Made by a program: the position numbers and the translations under genes. A DNA stretch of 28,095 nucleotides from Marine Group II euryarchaeote MED-G33 (lineage in GTDB: Archaea > Thermoplasmatota > Poseidoniia > Poseidoniales > Thalassarchaeaceae), in assembly GCA_949538655.1 (NCBI GenBank), contig CATISE010000184.1, forward strand, positions 1 to 28,095. The letters run 5' to 3'. Below the pieces are notes generated by a model. It was not told where the DNA came from. It saw only the letters and a program-made list of their open reading frames with translations, and did no database searches. This document shows positions 1 to 7,244 of the stretch, piece after piece (within the stretch, counting starts at the first letter, position 1; each line of letters starts with the position of its first letter).

Positions 1-2957
1 ACTTTGTATTGGCAACAACAAGTGGTTCTGGAACATCGATTTACAGCACAGCAGATTGGTCTAATGTCTACGAGTTAGGCGATTTCCCAGGAGGTAGTGG
101 GAATGGCGCGTCTGGTCGTCGCGGTGCGAGGGATGTTGCATGGTCTGAAGATGAATCCAAGATTTACTTCGGCGGCCGATATTATGGTGCATTCTATACG
201 TTCTATTCTGCGGATGCTTTCATCTGGATGGGTGGCGATGTGACTGGCCAATTGATGGAGAGCCGATTTGTTGAATATGGCGACGTAGGTCATGATTATT
301 TACCAAATCACTACAATTCAACCATTCTCCCCATTACGCAACAACAATGCAACCAAGCCTCTGAAATGAATGGTATTTTGATGGGCGCAGGGGCCACAAC
401 TTCTGCGGAAAGTCTGACCACACCTCTCTCAAATTATTCTGATAGTGGGATGCGCTCTTGCGATTCTAACGGCGATATTCTCGTCGATGTACCCGTAGCG
501 AGAATGCCTGCTACATTGATGGTCACAGCCAATGGGGTTGCCGAACAATGTATCTCCACGATCGGTGGTCTATCGATGGGTCAGATTCGCTGGTTGTTGT
601 CGGATGCATCGACTTCTGATTTGATGAACGATGGACATCACCCTGGCATGACTCTTTCATCGATTGCTCCGAATGACGATGGCAATGGTGTAATTGAATG
701 GATTGACCTGCATTCATCTTGTGCCAATCAAGCCATCCACACATACCATCGTTGGGATAACAGATCGATACCACAGATGATTGATTCATACTTATTTTGT
801 GGACATTGTGATTTCCCAGAGGATTGGTTTACAGCAGATTTCGACCGATTCCGTTTGGTTGAGGAAACTCGAAGTGGAATCGTCAATGGTGTTGCGGGTT
901 TTGATGGTGCGATCGGTATCACTGAATTACGTGTGGGTATTGAATCCAATTCGGTTTACAACATTCCCATTTTTGACAACTGGACACTCGGTGCATCAGA
1001 CCTGGTTTTGCAGGGACACACTGCAGTCCATCCTACTGTCGAAAACAGTTCAACTGGTGCTTGGCCATTCCAGGGTGATTATACCTTGACCATGCGTGGG
1101 GATCAAGTTGCTGAAAGTAGAAATTTCATCAATTGGATGCTATCTGAGGCTGGTCAGGAAAATTTTGATGAGATTGGTTTCGTCCGTCTTGACCCCTTTA
1201 GTCGAGTGATGTCCGGTGACCGAGTGGGTCTCAATTTACGCGATATCTTGCCCGATTCAGATGGTGATGGGGTATGGGATGGGGATGACCAATGCCCAAA
1301 TACAGATTCAGGCTTCAGCGTGGATGTAAGTGGTTGTGCACAAAATCAATTGGATGATGACAATGACGGTATTGTCAATACTCTAGATGATTGTCCCAAT
1401 CAACCGGGTAATAGCACAGTACCGACGGTCGGTTGCCCAGATACAGATGGGGATGGTTGGGCCGATTCTTTCGATGAATTCCCCGGTGAATCGTCCCAAT
1501 GGAATGATACTGATGGCGATGGTTTCGGCGATCAACCTGATGGTTTTGAAGCTGACAACTGTGTCAATGATTTTGGACTTTCCACCGAAGATAGATTCGG
1601 GTGCCCAGATACAGATGGTGATGGGTGGTCTGATCTCAATGACATGTTCCCGGGTAATCCTTCACAATGGCTGGATGCCGATGGCGACGGTGTCGGTGAC
1701 AATTACTCTTGGGGCAATGTCATCAATGGCATCCGCCTCTCTGAAAACGGTGATGCTTTCCCATCAGATTCAACACAGCATAAAGATCGTGATGGAGATG
1801 GATATGGGGACAACTCAGAAGGATTCCTAGCCGATTATTGCCCAGATTCGTATGGTTTGTCGACCTTAGGTGGAAAAATCGGTTGTCCCGATTCAGATGG
1901 CGATGGTTGGGCCGATGATGATGATGCATTCCCCGGGGAACCGACACAGCACTCCGATATAGACGGCGATGGATATGGTGACTCACCTTCCGGTGCCATG
2001 GCGGATAGTTGCTATGAAACTCCTCTGGATGAAATTGCTCTTGTCGACAATATGGGTTGTGCCCCATCGGAGAGGGATTTGGATTTCGATGGTGTGGCCG
2101 ATTCAGATGATTTGTGCCCCAATACTCCTGAGGAAGAAGTTCTCGATGTCGACTCTAACGGTTGCTCAGAATCAGAGCGCGATACGGATGGAGATGGTGC
2201 AATTGATTCTGTAGACTGGGATCCCGAGGATGGGTCACAAACCGTCGATTCAGATGGAGATGGATTTGGTAACAACGCTACAGGCACCAATGGTGATGAT
2301 TGTCCAAGCGAGGCTGGCACTTCAACGGGCAATCTCAGGGGTTGTATCGATTCCGATGGTGATTCATGGGCTGACGTAGAAGATGTTGTCCCCAATATTA
2401 TCAGTCAATGGAAAGACAGTGACGGCGATGGTTACTATGACAATTATGCAAACAGCATATGGTCCGACGATGAAATGCGTGTGAATCTATCCTGGCCTGG
2501 AGAGTTAATCCCTGGGGCACGAACACCTGATCGATGCCCACTACACGCGAATTCACTGCAAAACTTGGAAAATCCCGGTTGCCCTGCTGATATGTTCCCA
2601 TCCGGTGAAGATCTCGATGATGCAACAAATACCCCATACATTACCCCAGATTCTGAAGGTGGTTTGAGCGCGACAGTACTGATTTTGATTTCTGCAGCTG
2701 TCATTTTGTTTATCGCAGTTGGTGGCGGGTTAACTTTGGTAATGAAGAAGCCAAAAAAGAAATCTAAAAAGAGCAATAAAAGCAGGTCATTTGAGCCACA
2801 AATCGCAGAATCTGAAACTGAACCAGAAGAGGAAATCGTTCCAGAGGATGACCCTAACTACAAGGTTGATGAGAATGGTTGTGAATGGTGGTATGACGAA
2901 GGTGTCTGGTGGTACAGAACACCCGAGATGGATGATTGGGCTGAATATACCTCCTGA
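1..2957 (+). CDS. Surface protein: PstS-like domain, TSP3 calcium repeats, membrane anchor (5' partial)
   Basis: The reading frame is open through the left edge, so the true start lies outside the window; residue numbers count from the in-frame TTG at base 9. Residues about 90-410 resemble a PstS-type substrate-binding fold: a stretch like GLSMGQIRWLLSDA is where these proteins have the 'adIFlG' element, and NFINWMLSEAGQ followed by IGFVRLD matches the 'tegQ...GYvpLp' end of phosphate-binding proteins. Residues about 416-815 hold roughly fourteen DxDGDG calcium-binding (thrombospondin type 3) repeats with paired cysteines. A membrane helix follows at about 886-912, then a lysine-rich stop-transfer segment (KKPKKKSKK), an acidic stretch and a Trp/Tyr-rich end (WWYDEGVWWYR). 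This order places the binding domain and repeats outside and the last 65 or so residues inside. The ligand is unknown; phosphate is only a guess from family similarity. No archaeosortase signal such as PGF is seen at the C-terminus. Confidence 0.75.
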   Translation, partial: FVLATTSGSGTSIYSTADWSNVYELGDFPGGSGNGASGRRGARDVAWSEDESKIYFGGRYYGAFYTFYSADAFIWMGGDVTGQLMESRFVEYGDVGHDYLPNHYNSTILPITQQQCNQASEMNGILMGAGATTSAESLTTPLSNYSDSGMRSCDSNGDILVDVPVARMPATLMVTANGVAEQCISTIGGLSMGQIRWLLSDASTSDLMNDGHHPGMTLSSIAPNDDGNGVIEWIDLHSSCANQAIHTYHRWDNRSIPQMIDSYLFCGHCDFPEDWFTADFDRFRLVEETRSGIVNGVAGFDGAIGITELRVGIESNSVYNIPIFDNWTLGASDLVLQGHTAVHPTVENSSTGAWPFQGDYTLTMRGDQVAESRNFINWMLSEAGQENFDEIGFVRLDPFSRVMSGDRVGLNLRDILPDSDGDGVWDGDDQCPNTDSGFSVDVSGCAQNQLDDDNDGIVNTLDDCPNQPGNSTVPTVGCPDTDGDGWADSFDEFPGESSQWNDTDGDGFGDQPDGFEADNCVNDFGLSTEDRFGCPDTDGDGWSDLNDMFPGNPSQWLDADGDGVGDNYSWGNVINGIRLSENGDAFPSDSTQHKDRDGDGYGDNSEGFLADYCPDSYGLSTLGGKIGCPDSDGDGWADDDDAFPGEPTQHSDIDGDGYGDSPSGAMADSCYETPLDEIALVDNMGCAPSERDLDFDGVADSDDLCPNTPEEEVLDVDSNGCSESERDTDGDGAIDSVDWDPEDGSQTVDSDGDGFGNNATGTNGDDCPSEAGTSTGNLRGCIDSDGDSWADVEDVVPNIISQWKDSDGDGYYDNYANSIWSDDEMRVNLSWPGELIPGARTPDRCPLHANSLQNLENPGCPADMFPSGEDLDDATNTPYITPDSEGGLSATVLILISAAVILFIAVGGGLTLVMKKPKKKSKKSNKSRSFEPQIAESETEPEEEIVPEDDPNYKVDENGCEWWYDEGVWWYRTPEMDDWAEYTS
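1254..2450 (+). repeat. Tandem TSP3 / DxDGDG calcium-binding repeat region within the surface protein
   Basis: The translated region contains about fourteen copies of a D-x-D-G-D-G-x-x-D core, for example DSDGDGVWDGDDQCP and DTDGDGWADSFDEFP. Copies often come in pairs inside a larger unit of about 55-60 residues: a first core ending in FP, a QW or QH dipeptide, a second core ending in GD, then two cysteines. At DNA level this gives recurring gat-ggc-gat-ggt strings, which also create long open frames on the other strand and in other frames. In known TSP3 proteins these aspartates bind calcium and stiffen a rod-like stalk. Calcium binding here is inferred from the motif. Confidence 0.85.
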
Positions 2958-3004
2958 TTCCTTGTCCCGAAGGGGTAATCAATCGACGCTTTCTCGAACG
3001 TAAT

Positions 3005-3853
3005 ATGAGCATTCAGAAAATTGCCGTCCTTGGCGCTGGACAAATGGGGAATGGAATTACTCAGGTAGCAGCTTGTGCTGGATACCATGTGACAATGATT
3101 GACATTCAACAGGAATATGTTGAGAATGGAATGGCTACGATTACGAAATCACTTTCGAAGTTGGTATCAAAAGATCGCATGTCACAAGAAGATGCAGACT
3201 CTGCTCTTTCTCGGATTTCGATATCTGTCGATCGGGCCTCGGCATCTGATGCTGATTTAGTCGTCGAAGCAATTCCCGAAATCCCTGAGTTGAAATTCTC
3301 AACGTTTGCAGAATTGGATTCAATCTGTAAGCCTGATGCTATTTTGGCCAGCAATACCAGTAGCATTAGCATCAATGATATCGCCGCTGCGACTTCACGA
3401 CCAAACAAAGTCATTGGAATGCATTTCATGAACCCAGTACCAATTATGAAACTGGTTGAAGTCATCAACGGCTCAGAAACTGAAAGCGCGGTGACACAAG
3501 CGGTCATTGAGGCCAGTGAGAAAATGGGTAAAACCGCACTATGTTGCAACGATTCACCCGGTTTTGTCTCGAATCGTATTCTTTGTCCAATGATCAATGA
3601 AGCAATCATTACCCTGCAAGAAGGCGTTGCAGAACCTGAGGCGATCGATGGAATCATGAAGTTGGGTATGAATCACCCAATTGGTCCATTGGCGCTCGCC
3701 GATTTGATTGGCAATGACACAGTCCTCCATATCATGAACGTCCTGCATCAAGGATTGGGTGACGACAAGTATGCACCAGCTAAATTACTGATTGAAATGG
3801 TCGATAGTGGGAAGTTGGGTCGGAAATCTGGAGAAGGTTTCTACAAATATTGA
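3005..3853 (+). CDS. hbd: 3-hydroxyacyl-CoA (3-hydroxybutyryl-CoA) dehydrogenase
   Basis: This 282-residue protein has the length and order of the single-function 3-hydroxyacyl-CoA dehydrogenases, which oxidise the 3-hydroxyacyl-CoA of beta-oxidation (or run in reverse) with NAD(P). The Rossmann loop GAGQMGNG lies at residues 10-17. The catalytic set is present: Ser119 (SNTSS), His140 (GMHFMNP), Glu152 and Asn190 (SPGFVSNRI). The helical C-terminal domain carries HPIGPLALADLIG and ends with the typical GRKSGEGFYKY. The ATG start has no obvious Shine-Dalgarno sequence. No thiolase, enoyl-CoA hydratase or acyl-CoA dehydrogenase lies nearby, so its pathway partners are elsewhere. Family assignment is firm; chain-length preference and direction cannot be read. 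Confidence 0.93.
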   Translation: MSIQKIAVLGAGQMGNGITQVAACAGYHVTMIDIQQEYVENGMATITKSLSKLVSKDRMSQEDADSALSRISISVDRASASDADLVVEAIPEIPELKFSTFAELDSICKPDAILASNTSSISINDIAAATSRPNKVIGMHFMNPVPIMKLVEVINGSETESAVTQAVIEASEKMGKTALCCNDSPGFVSNRILCPMINEAIITLQEGVAEPEAIDGIMKLGMNHPIGPLALADLIGNDTVLHIMNVLHQGLGDDKYAPAKLLIEMVDSGKLGRKSGEGFYKY

Positions 3854-3876
3854 GATGTGCAATGATGCTCAAACTC

Positions 3877-3900
3877 AATGCATATTCTAACATTAACTAG
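3877..3900 (+). promoter_or_regulatory. A/T-rich stretch, possible TATA region for aIF5A
   Basis: The 90 bases between the dehydrogenase and aIF5A contain one clearly A/T-rich patch with CATATTCT at 3880-3887. An archaeal TATA box here would put the transcript start around 3910, leaving a leader of some 30 bases. The match is weak and rests only on base composition and position. Confidence 0.25.
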
Positions 3901-3943
3901 CGAAGCCTGATAAGTCGCGGCCCATGGAACTGATTTGATTAGC

Positions 3944-4330
3944 ATGCCAGGTACAACACGCGTCGAAGTTCGAACAATCAAAGTGGGTCGTTATGTCGCG
4001 CTTGAAGAAAATGCATACAAAATCCTCAGCATGACGAAACGCAAGCCTGGAAAACACGGTGCAGCAAAAGCTCGAATCGAGCTTGAAGATATTTTCACCG
4101 GTCAAAAGAAAAGCCATGTAGCACCCGTGACAGACACGATTAGTGTACCTTTAATCGAAAAAGGATCCGCCATTATTACACACATTGATGGCGCTGAAGT
4201 TCACGCCATGGACAACAAGACCTACGAGACACTAATTCTACCACTCGAAGAGGGTATGACCCTTGAAGGTGGCTCGGAGATTCTATGGATGGAAGCCATG
4301 GGCCGATACAAGATTATTCGGGATCACTGA
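3944..4330 (+). CDS. eif5A: Translation initiation factor 5A (aIF5A)
   Basis: The 128-residue product is a full-length archaeal IF5A, the partner of EF-P that relieves ribosome stalling on difficult peptide sequences. The hypusination loop reads KRKPGKHGAAKAR, with Lys37 as the residue that deoxyhypusine synthase would modify. The N-terminal SH3-like domain covers residues about 1-70. The OB-fold domain follows and ends with the family's usual G-R-Y-K-I-I. I chose the ATG at 3944 (MPGTTRVEV) over an in-frame TTG nine bases upstream because the family starts just before such a segment; neither start has a strong ribosome-binding site. The gene is followed 21 bases later by an acetyltransferase that is probably co-transcribed. 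No deoxyhypusine synthase is in the window. Confidence 0.95.
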   Translation: MPGTTRVEVRTIKVGRYVALEENAYKILSMTKRKPGKHGAAKARIELEDIFTGQKKSHVAPVTDTISVPLIEKGSAIITHIDGAEVHAMDNKTYETLILPLEEGMTLEGGSEILWMEAMGRYKIIRDH

Positions 4331-4351
4331 TGCGCCAGTTTAGGTGATTCA

Positions 4352-4846
4352 TTGGTCACGACATCTGAACCGCTTTCCGTTTCAGTTGCATCAATTGAGG
4401 ATTATTCTTCAATTGAATCTGCTTGGTGGCGTTTGCTTGCTGATCAGCAGAATTTGGATTTCCGTGGCTCAACAGATGAATTGGGCAGCCATGTCAATAC
4501 TGAACGTGTGCGCCGGTTCATTGAATCTAGAATCAGACAAGGTCGCATGTTGGTGGCCAAAGAACAAGAAGAATTGGTTGGTATTTGCACATTTTCCCCC
4601 GACGGTTTCATTCTAGATGCCACAGTTCAGGTTTGGGAGATTGCTGATGTTTGGGTAGAGCCTCATGCACGAAGGCGCGGAGTCGCGACTGCATTGGTTC
4701 GACAAAGTGAGCATGAGTGTAAAATGAGAGGTGCTGCCGAAGTCAGATTGGCAGTATATGCAATGAACAAAGATGCATTGGGGCTCTACCAGAGTCTTGG
4801 ATATGATGTCTCATCGTATACACTTTCACGTAATCTCAACCCGTAG
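4352..4846 (+). CDS. GNAT-family N-acetyltransferase
   Basis: This 164-residue protein is a single GNAT domain that would transfer acetyl from acetyl-CoA to an amine. The acetyl-CoA loop is RRRGVATALV (the R/Q-x-x-G-x-G/A motif), preceded by the core strand VWEIADVWVEP. The C-terminal LAVYAMNKDALGLYQSLGY is the standard N-x-x-A-x-x-x-Y-x-x-x-G-F/Y block. The TTG start at 4352 is supported by AGGTGA at 4342-4347, five bases upstream, and by a stop codon in frame further upstream. The substrate cannot be read from the sequence. Position 21 bases after aIF5A suggests co-expression and hints at a translation-related target such as a ribosomal protein or N-terminus; that is inference only. Confidence 0.88.
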   Translation: MVTTSEPLSVSVASIEDYSSIESAWWRLLADQQNLDFRGSTDELGSHVNTERVRRFIESRIRQGRMLVAKEQEELVGICTFSPDGFILDATVQVWEIADVWVEPHARRRGVATALVRQSEHECKMRGAAEVRLAVYAMNKDALGLYQSLGYDVSSYTLSRNLNP

Positions 4847-4855
4847 GGTTGTCAA

Positions 4856-4863
4856 TTTGTTTT
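4856..4863 (+). terminator. T-rich tract after the acetyltransferase gene
   Basis: TTTGTTTT follows the acetyltransferase stop by about nine bases. Archaeal RNA polymerase commonly terminates at short U-rich tracts without needing a hairpin, so this is a reasonable end for the aIF5A-acetyltransferase transcript. There is no independent support. Confidence 0.4.
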
Positions 4864-4888
4864 CCCCACAAACCTAAGACCCCTGCGC

Positions 4889-4922
4889 GACACCCACAGA
4901 ACGCTCCGTAGGAGCGGGTGTC
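4889..4922 (+). promoter_or_regulatory. Two-step hairpin over the ribosome-binding region of the OPT gene
   Basis: GACACCC (4889-4895) pairs with GGGTGTC (4916-4922), and inside it GCTCC (4903-4907) pairs with GGAGC (4911-4915) around a three-base GTA loop. Seven bases, 4896-4902, bulge on one side. The structure ends three bases before the ATG at 4926. The only Shine-Dalgarno-like strings, GGAG and GGGTG, lie inside the paired 3' arms, so folding would hide them. It could control translation, serve as a transcription stop for the upstream genes, or act as a DNA operator. Confidence 0.6.
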
Positions 4923-4925
4923 TCT

Positions 4926-7235
4926 ATGTCTGGCGTGAAAAAGTCCGCATATAGACAACCCGTGACTGCTAAAGGTCTGGCAGCAATCGAATCAGGTACT
5001 CTTACATGGCTAGATGAAGATATGTACAATAATCTCAATACGGGATTGCTTGAACAATATTTCGAAGAAAAAAATCTCGAGGAATCTTTCGAGATTAGTC
5101 ATTGGTCACTGAGCAAGATCTTGATTGGTATTCTAATCGGATCCATCTTCAGTGGTGTTACCGCTTACATTGGACTGAAAATTGGGCTGGCAGTTTCTGC
5201 CGCCTGGTATGTAGCCTATCTCCTTGGTATGGCACTCAAATGGTCACCTTCTGAAGTCAATATTTCGACCAGTGCCACAACAGGTGCTACGCATGCTTCA
5301 ACCGGATTCATCTTCACCTTCCCAGCGATTTTCTTACTGTCGTCACAAATTAAAGAAGAGTATCACGTGAATGGTGCCCCACTTCTTTCAGAAGTCGATG
5401 TCTTTCAACTGGCCTTTATTGGAATCGTTGCAAGTATGTTTGCCGGTTTTTTGGGTGTGATGTATTTCATCATCTTCCGCAGAGTTTGGTTGGTTGAAGA
5501 TCCTCTTCCGATGCCAGGATTTGAAGCGACATTGAAGATGCTTGACATTGCAGCAGATGTCAATTCAGGAGCAGCCGAAGCAGCCAAGGAAAGTTTGCAA
5601 ACGGTTGGGCTGTGGACCGTACTCACAATGGGTTTCATGTTTATCATCGATTATCCATTGTTCTGGAAGGATGGCTTGACAATTGCCGATAAGATTGCAG
5701 TATCTGCATCCGGGGATTCTTGGGGTTTGGCATCTGTATATTCGGAACGATGGATTCACCAACCAAGTGAGTTGCAGGACGGTCACGCCGTGGCAAATGG
5801 TATCACATACTTCGATGAAAGCAATCCATTTTCCTACACATTCCTCGGTGTAGAACTAAGCCCCACACTTTTCGCCGTAGGTTGGTTCATGCGGATGCGC
5901 GTCGCCTTCCTGGTTAACCTCGGTTCATTCGTAGCATGGTTCTTCCTAATCCCATTGGTTGTTTCACTCAATGTGCCTGTGTTTTCGGGAATGGATCCCA
6001 TCACTGGTGGCCCAATTTACACACCGCTGCAAGATACAGGCGGTCCAGTTCAATGGACTGCTTACAAGAGCATCATTCGAACCATTGCAATTGGTGCGAT
6101 TCTCGGTGGTGGACTCCTCGGGCTTCTAAAAATGGCGCCAACATTCATCTCAATTTTCGGCGATATCGCCAAGGCCTTTGGTGGCGAAAAAGGGCAAGAA
6201 TATATTGAAGGAAAGGGGTGGTATGAATGGCCACTTCACCATATCCCACTATTCATGATCCTGTCGTTTTTCGCGATGATAGTCATTTTCTGGATGGGCG
6301 GATTCCCTGTACAAGCTGCCATCGTTTTCGCATTGGTTCTAATTCTCACAACCTTCCTATTGGGTGCAATCGCTGTACGCGTGATGGGTGAAACCGGAAT
6401 TGAACCAGTTTCAGGAACTTCATTCATCGTACTCTTGATGCTACTCGGATTGTTCCTTGGATACGGGGACTTCTTTGGCTTGGGCAAGGAAGAGGCAATT
6501 CTAATCGCCCTTGTAGGGACCACCGTCTTCGGAAGTGCAATTTCGATGTCTGGTACAGTTGTTGCAGATTACAAGAATAGTTTGTACATTGGAAATCGTC
6601 CCTATCACATCTCCAAGGGGAATATCATGGGTGTTGTACCGGGTGCAATTCTAGGTGCTGGAATGGCTATTTTCCTGTCCGACTTACTCGCGAACGGTAA
6701 AATCGACTTGTTGGCACCTCAAGCAAATGCTTTTGCAGGATTCACAGTCATGCTTGCAGAAGGTCAAGGCAACGTATCTGCCCTCTTCCTAGGCTTCCTT
6801 TTAGGGGCATTCATCGAGTGGGTTACGGGCATGGGAACATCATTCGGTTTGGGGATGTATTTGCCAACACCTTACACCTTCCCAATGATGATTGGTGGTG
6901 CAGGTCGTGATTGGTGGCAGGCAAACCGATTGGATCCTGTAATCGATGAGATTCGTGAACAAGAGGGCAGTGCACTAGCGGAGAAGAAACGCGCCCTGAT
7001 TCTCTTGACAACATTCATGATTGCTGCTGGGGCGTTGACGGGGGAGGCATTCTTTGGAGTCGAGGCTGCAATTTTGGCAGTAATCGATGAATTGCCATTG
7101 GTTGAAGGATTAGGTGGGTCATATTGGATTGTTCGCTTGGCTGGCTTCACTTTGATCAATATCATCATCTTTGGTGGCATTTATTATCTGTTCAAGCGCG
7201 CTGGAATCTTTGGCCAAAAGGCCTCTGAATCGTGA
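4926..7235 (+). CDS. OPT-family oligopeptide/metal-chelate transporter
   Basis: The 769-residue protein is an integral membrane transporter of the OPT family, which imports oligopeptides or metal-chelating compounds with protons. After a soluble N-terminus of about 60 residues come many hydrophobic helices (I count about fourteen). The signature GLKIGLAVSAAW lies at residues 82-93. GETGIEPVSGTS and VVADYKNSLYIGNRP in the middle are typical of the prokaryotic branch, and GMGTSFGLGMYLP occurs near the end. The ATG start lies right after a hairpin that could hide its ribosome-binding site. The gene leads a tight run with an EamA transporter and SurE: its TGA stop begins the next gene's Shine-Dalgarno sequence. 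Peptide uptake fits a heterotrophic marine archaeon, but the substrate is not determined by sequence. Confidence 0.9.
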   Translation: MSGVKKSAYRQPVTAKGLAAIESGTLTWLDEDMYNNLNTGLLEQYFEEKNLEESFEISHWSLSKILIGILIGSIFSGVTAYIGLKIGLAVSAAWYVAYLLGMALKWSPSEVNISTSATTGATHASTGFIFTFPAIFLLSSQIKEEYHVNGAPLLSEVDVFQLAFIGIVASMFAGFLGVMYFIIFRRVWLVEDPLPMPGFEATLKMLDIAADVNSGAAEAAKESLQTVGLWTVLTMGFMFIIDYPLFWKDGLTIADKIAVSASGDSWGLASVYSERWIHQPSELQDGHAVANGITYFDESNPFSYTFLGVELSPTLFAVGWFMRMRVAFLVNLGSFVAWFFLIPLVVSLNVPVFSGMDPITGGPIYTPLQDTGGPVQWTAYKSIIRTIAIGAILGGGLLGLLKMAPTFISIFGDIAKAFGGEKGQEYIEGKGWYEWPLHHIPLFMILSFFAMIVIFWMGGFPVQAAIVFALVLILTTFLLGAIAVRVMGETGIEPVSGTSFIVLLMLLGLFLGYGDFFGLGKEEAILIALVGTTVFGSAISMSGTVVADYKNSLYIGNRPYHISKGNIMGVVPGAILGAGMAIFLSDLLANGKIDLLAPQANAFAGFTVMLAEGQGNVSALFLGFLLGAFIEWVTGMGTSFGLGMYLPTPYTFPMMIGGAGRDWWQANRLDPVIDEIREQEGSALAEKKRALILLTTFMIAAGALTGEAFFGVEAAILAVIDELPLVEGLGGSYWIVRLAGFTLINIIIFGGIYYLFKRAGIFGQKASES

Positions 7236-7238
7236 GGT
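7233..7238 (+). promoter_or_regulatory. Stop codon fused to Shine-Dalgarno (TGAGGT), OPT to EamA junction
   Basis: The OPT stop TGA is the start of TGAGGT, and the TTG start of the next gene follows six bases later at 7245. GAGGT can pair with the CACCUC of the archaeal 16S 3' end. This arrangement suggests that ribosomes ending one gene start the next. Confidence 0.6.
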
Positions 7239-7244
7239 ATTGTC

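Noticed and set aside
1387..2395. Long open frames in the second plus frame (1387-1830, 1969-2214) and on the minus strand (2012-2395) inside the surface-protein gene
   Set aside because: They arise from the repeated gat-ggc-gat-ggt codons of the calcium repeats, give low-complexity protein and have no ribosome-binding site.
1254..2450. CRISPR-like direct repeats
   Set aside because: The repeats are in frame, diverged at DNA level, variable in spacing and fully explained by protein repeats.
4344..4616. Alternative open frame over the start of the acetyltransferase gene
   Set aside because: The acetyltransferase frame has clear GNAT motifs and a spaced AGGTGA; this frame shows no family features.
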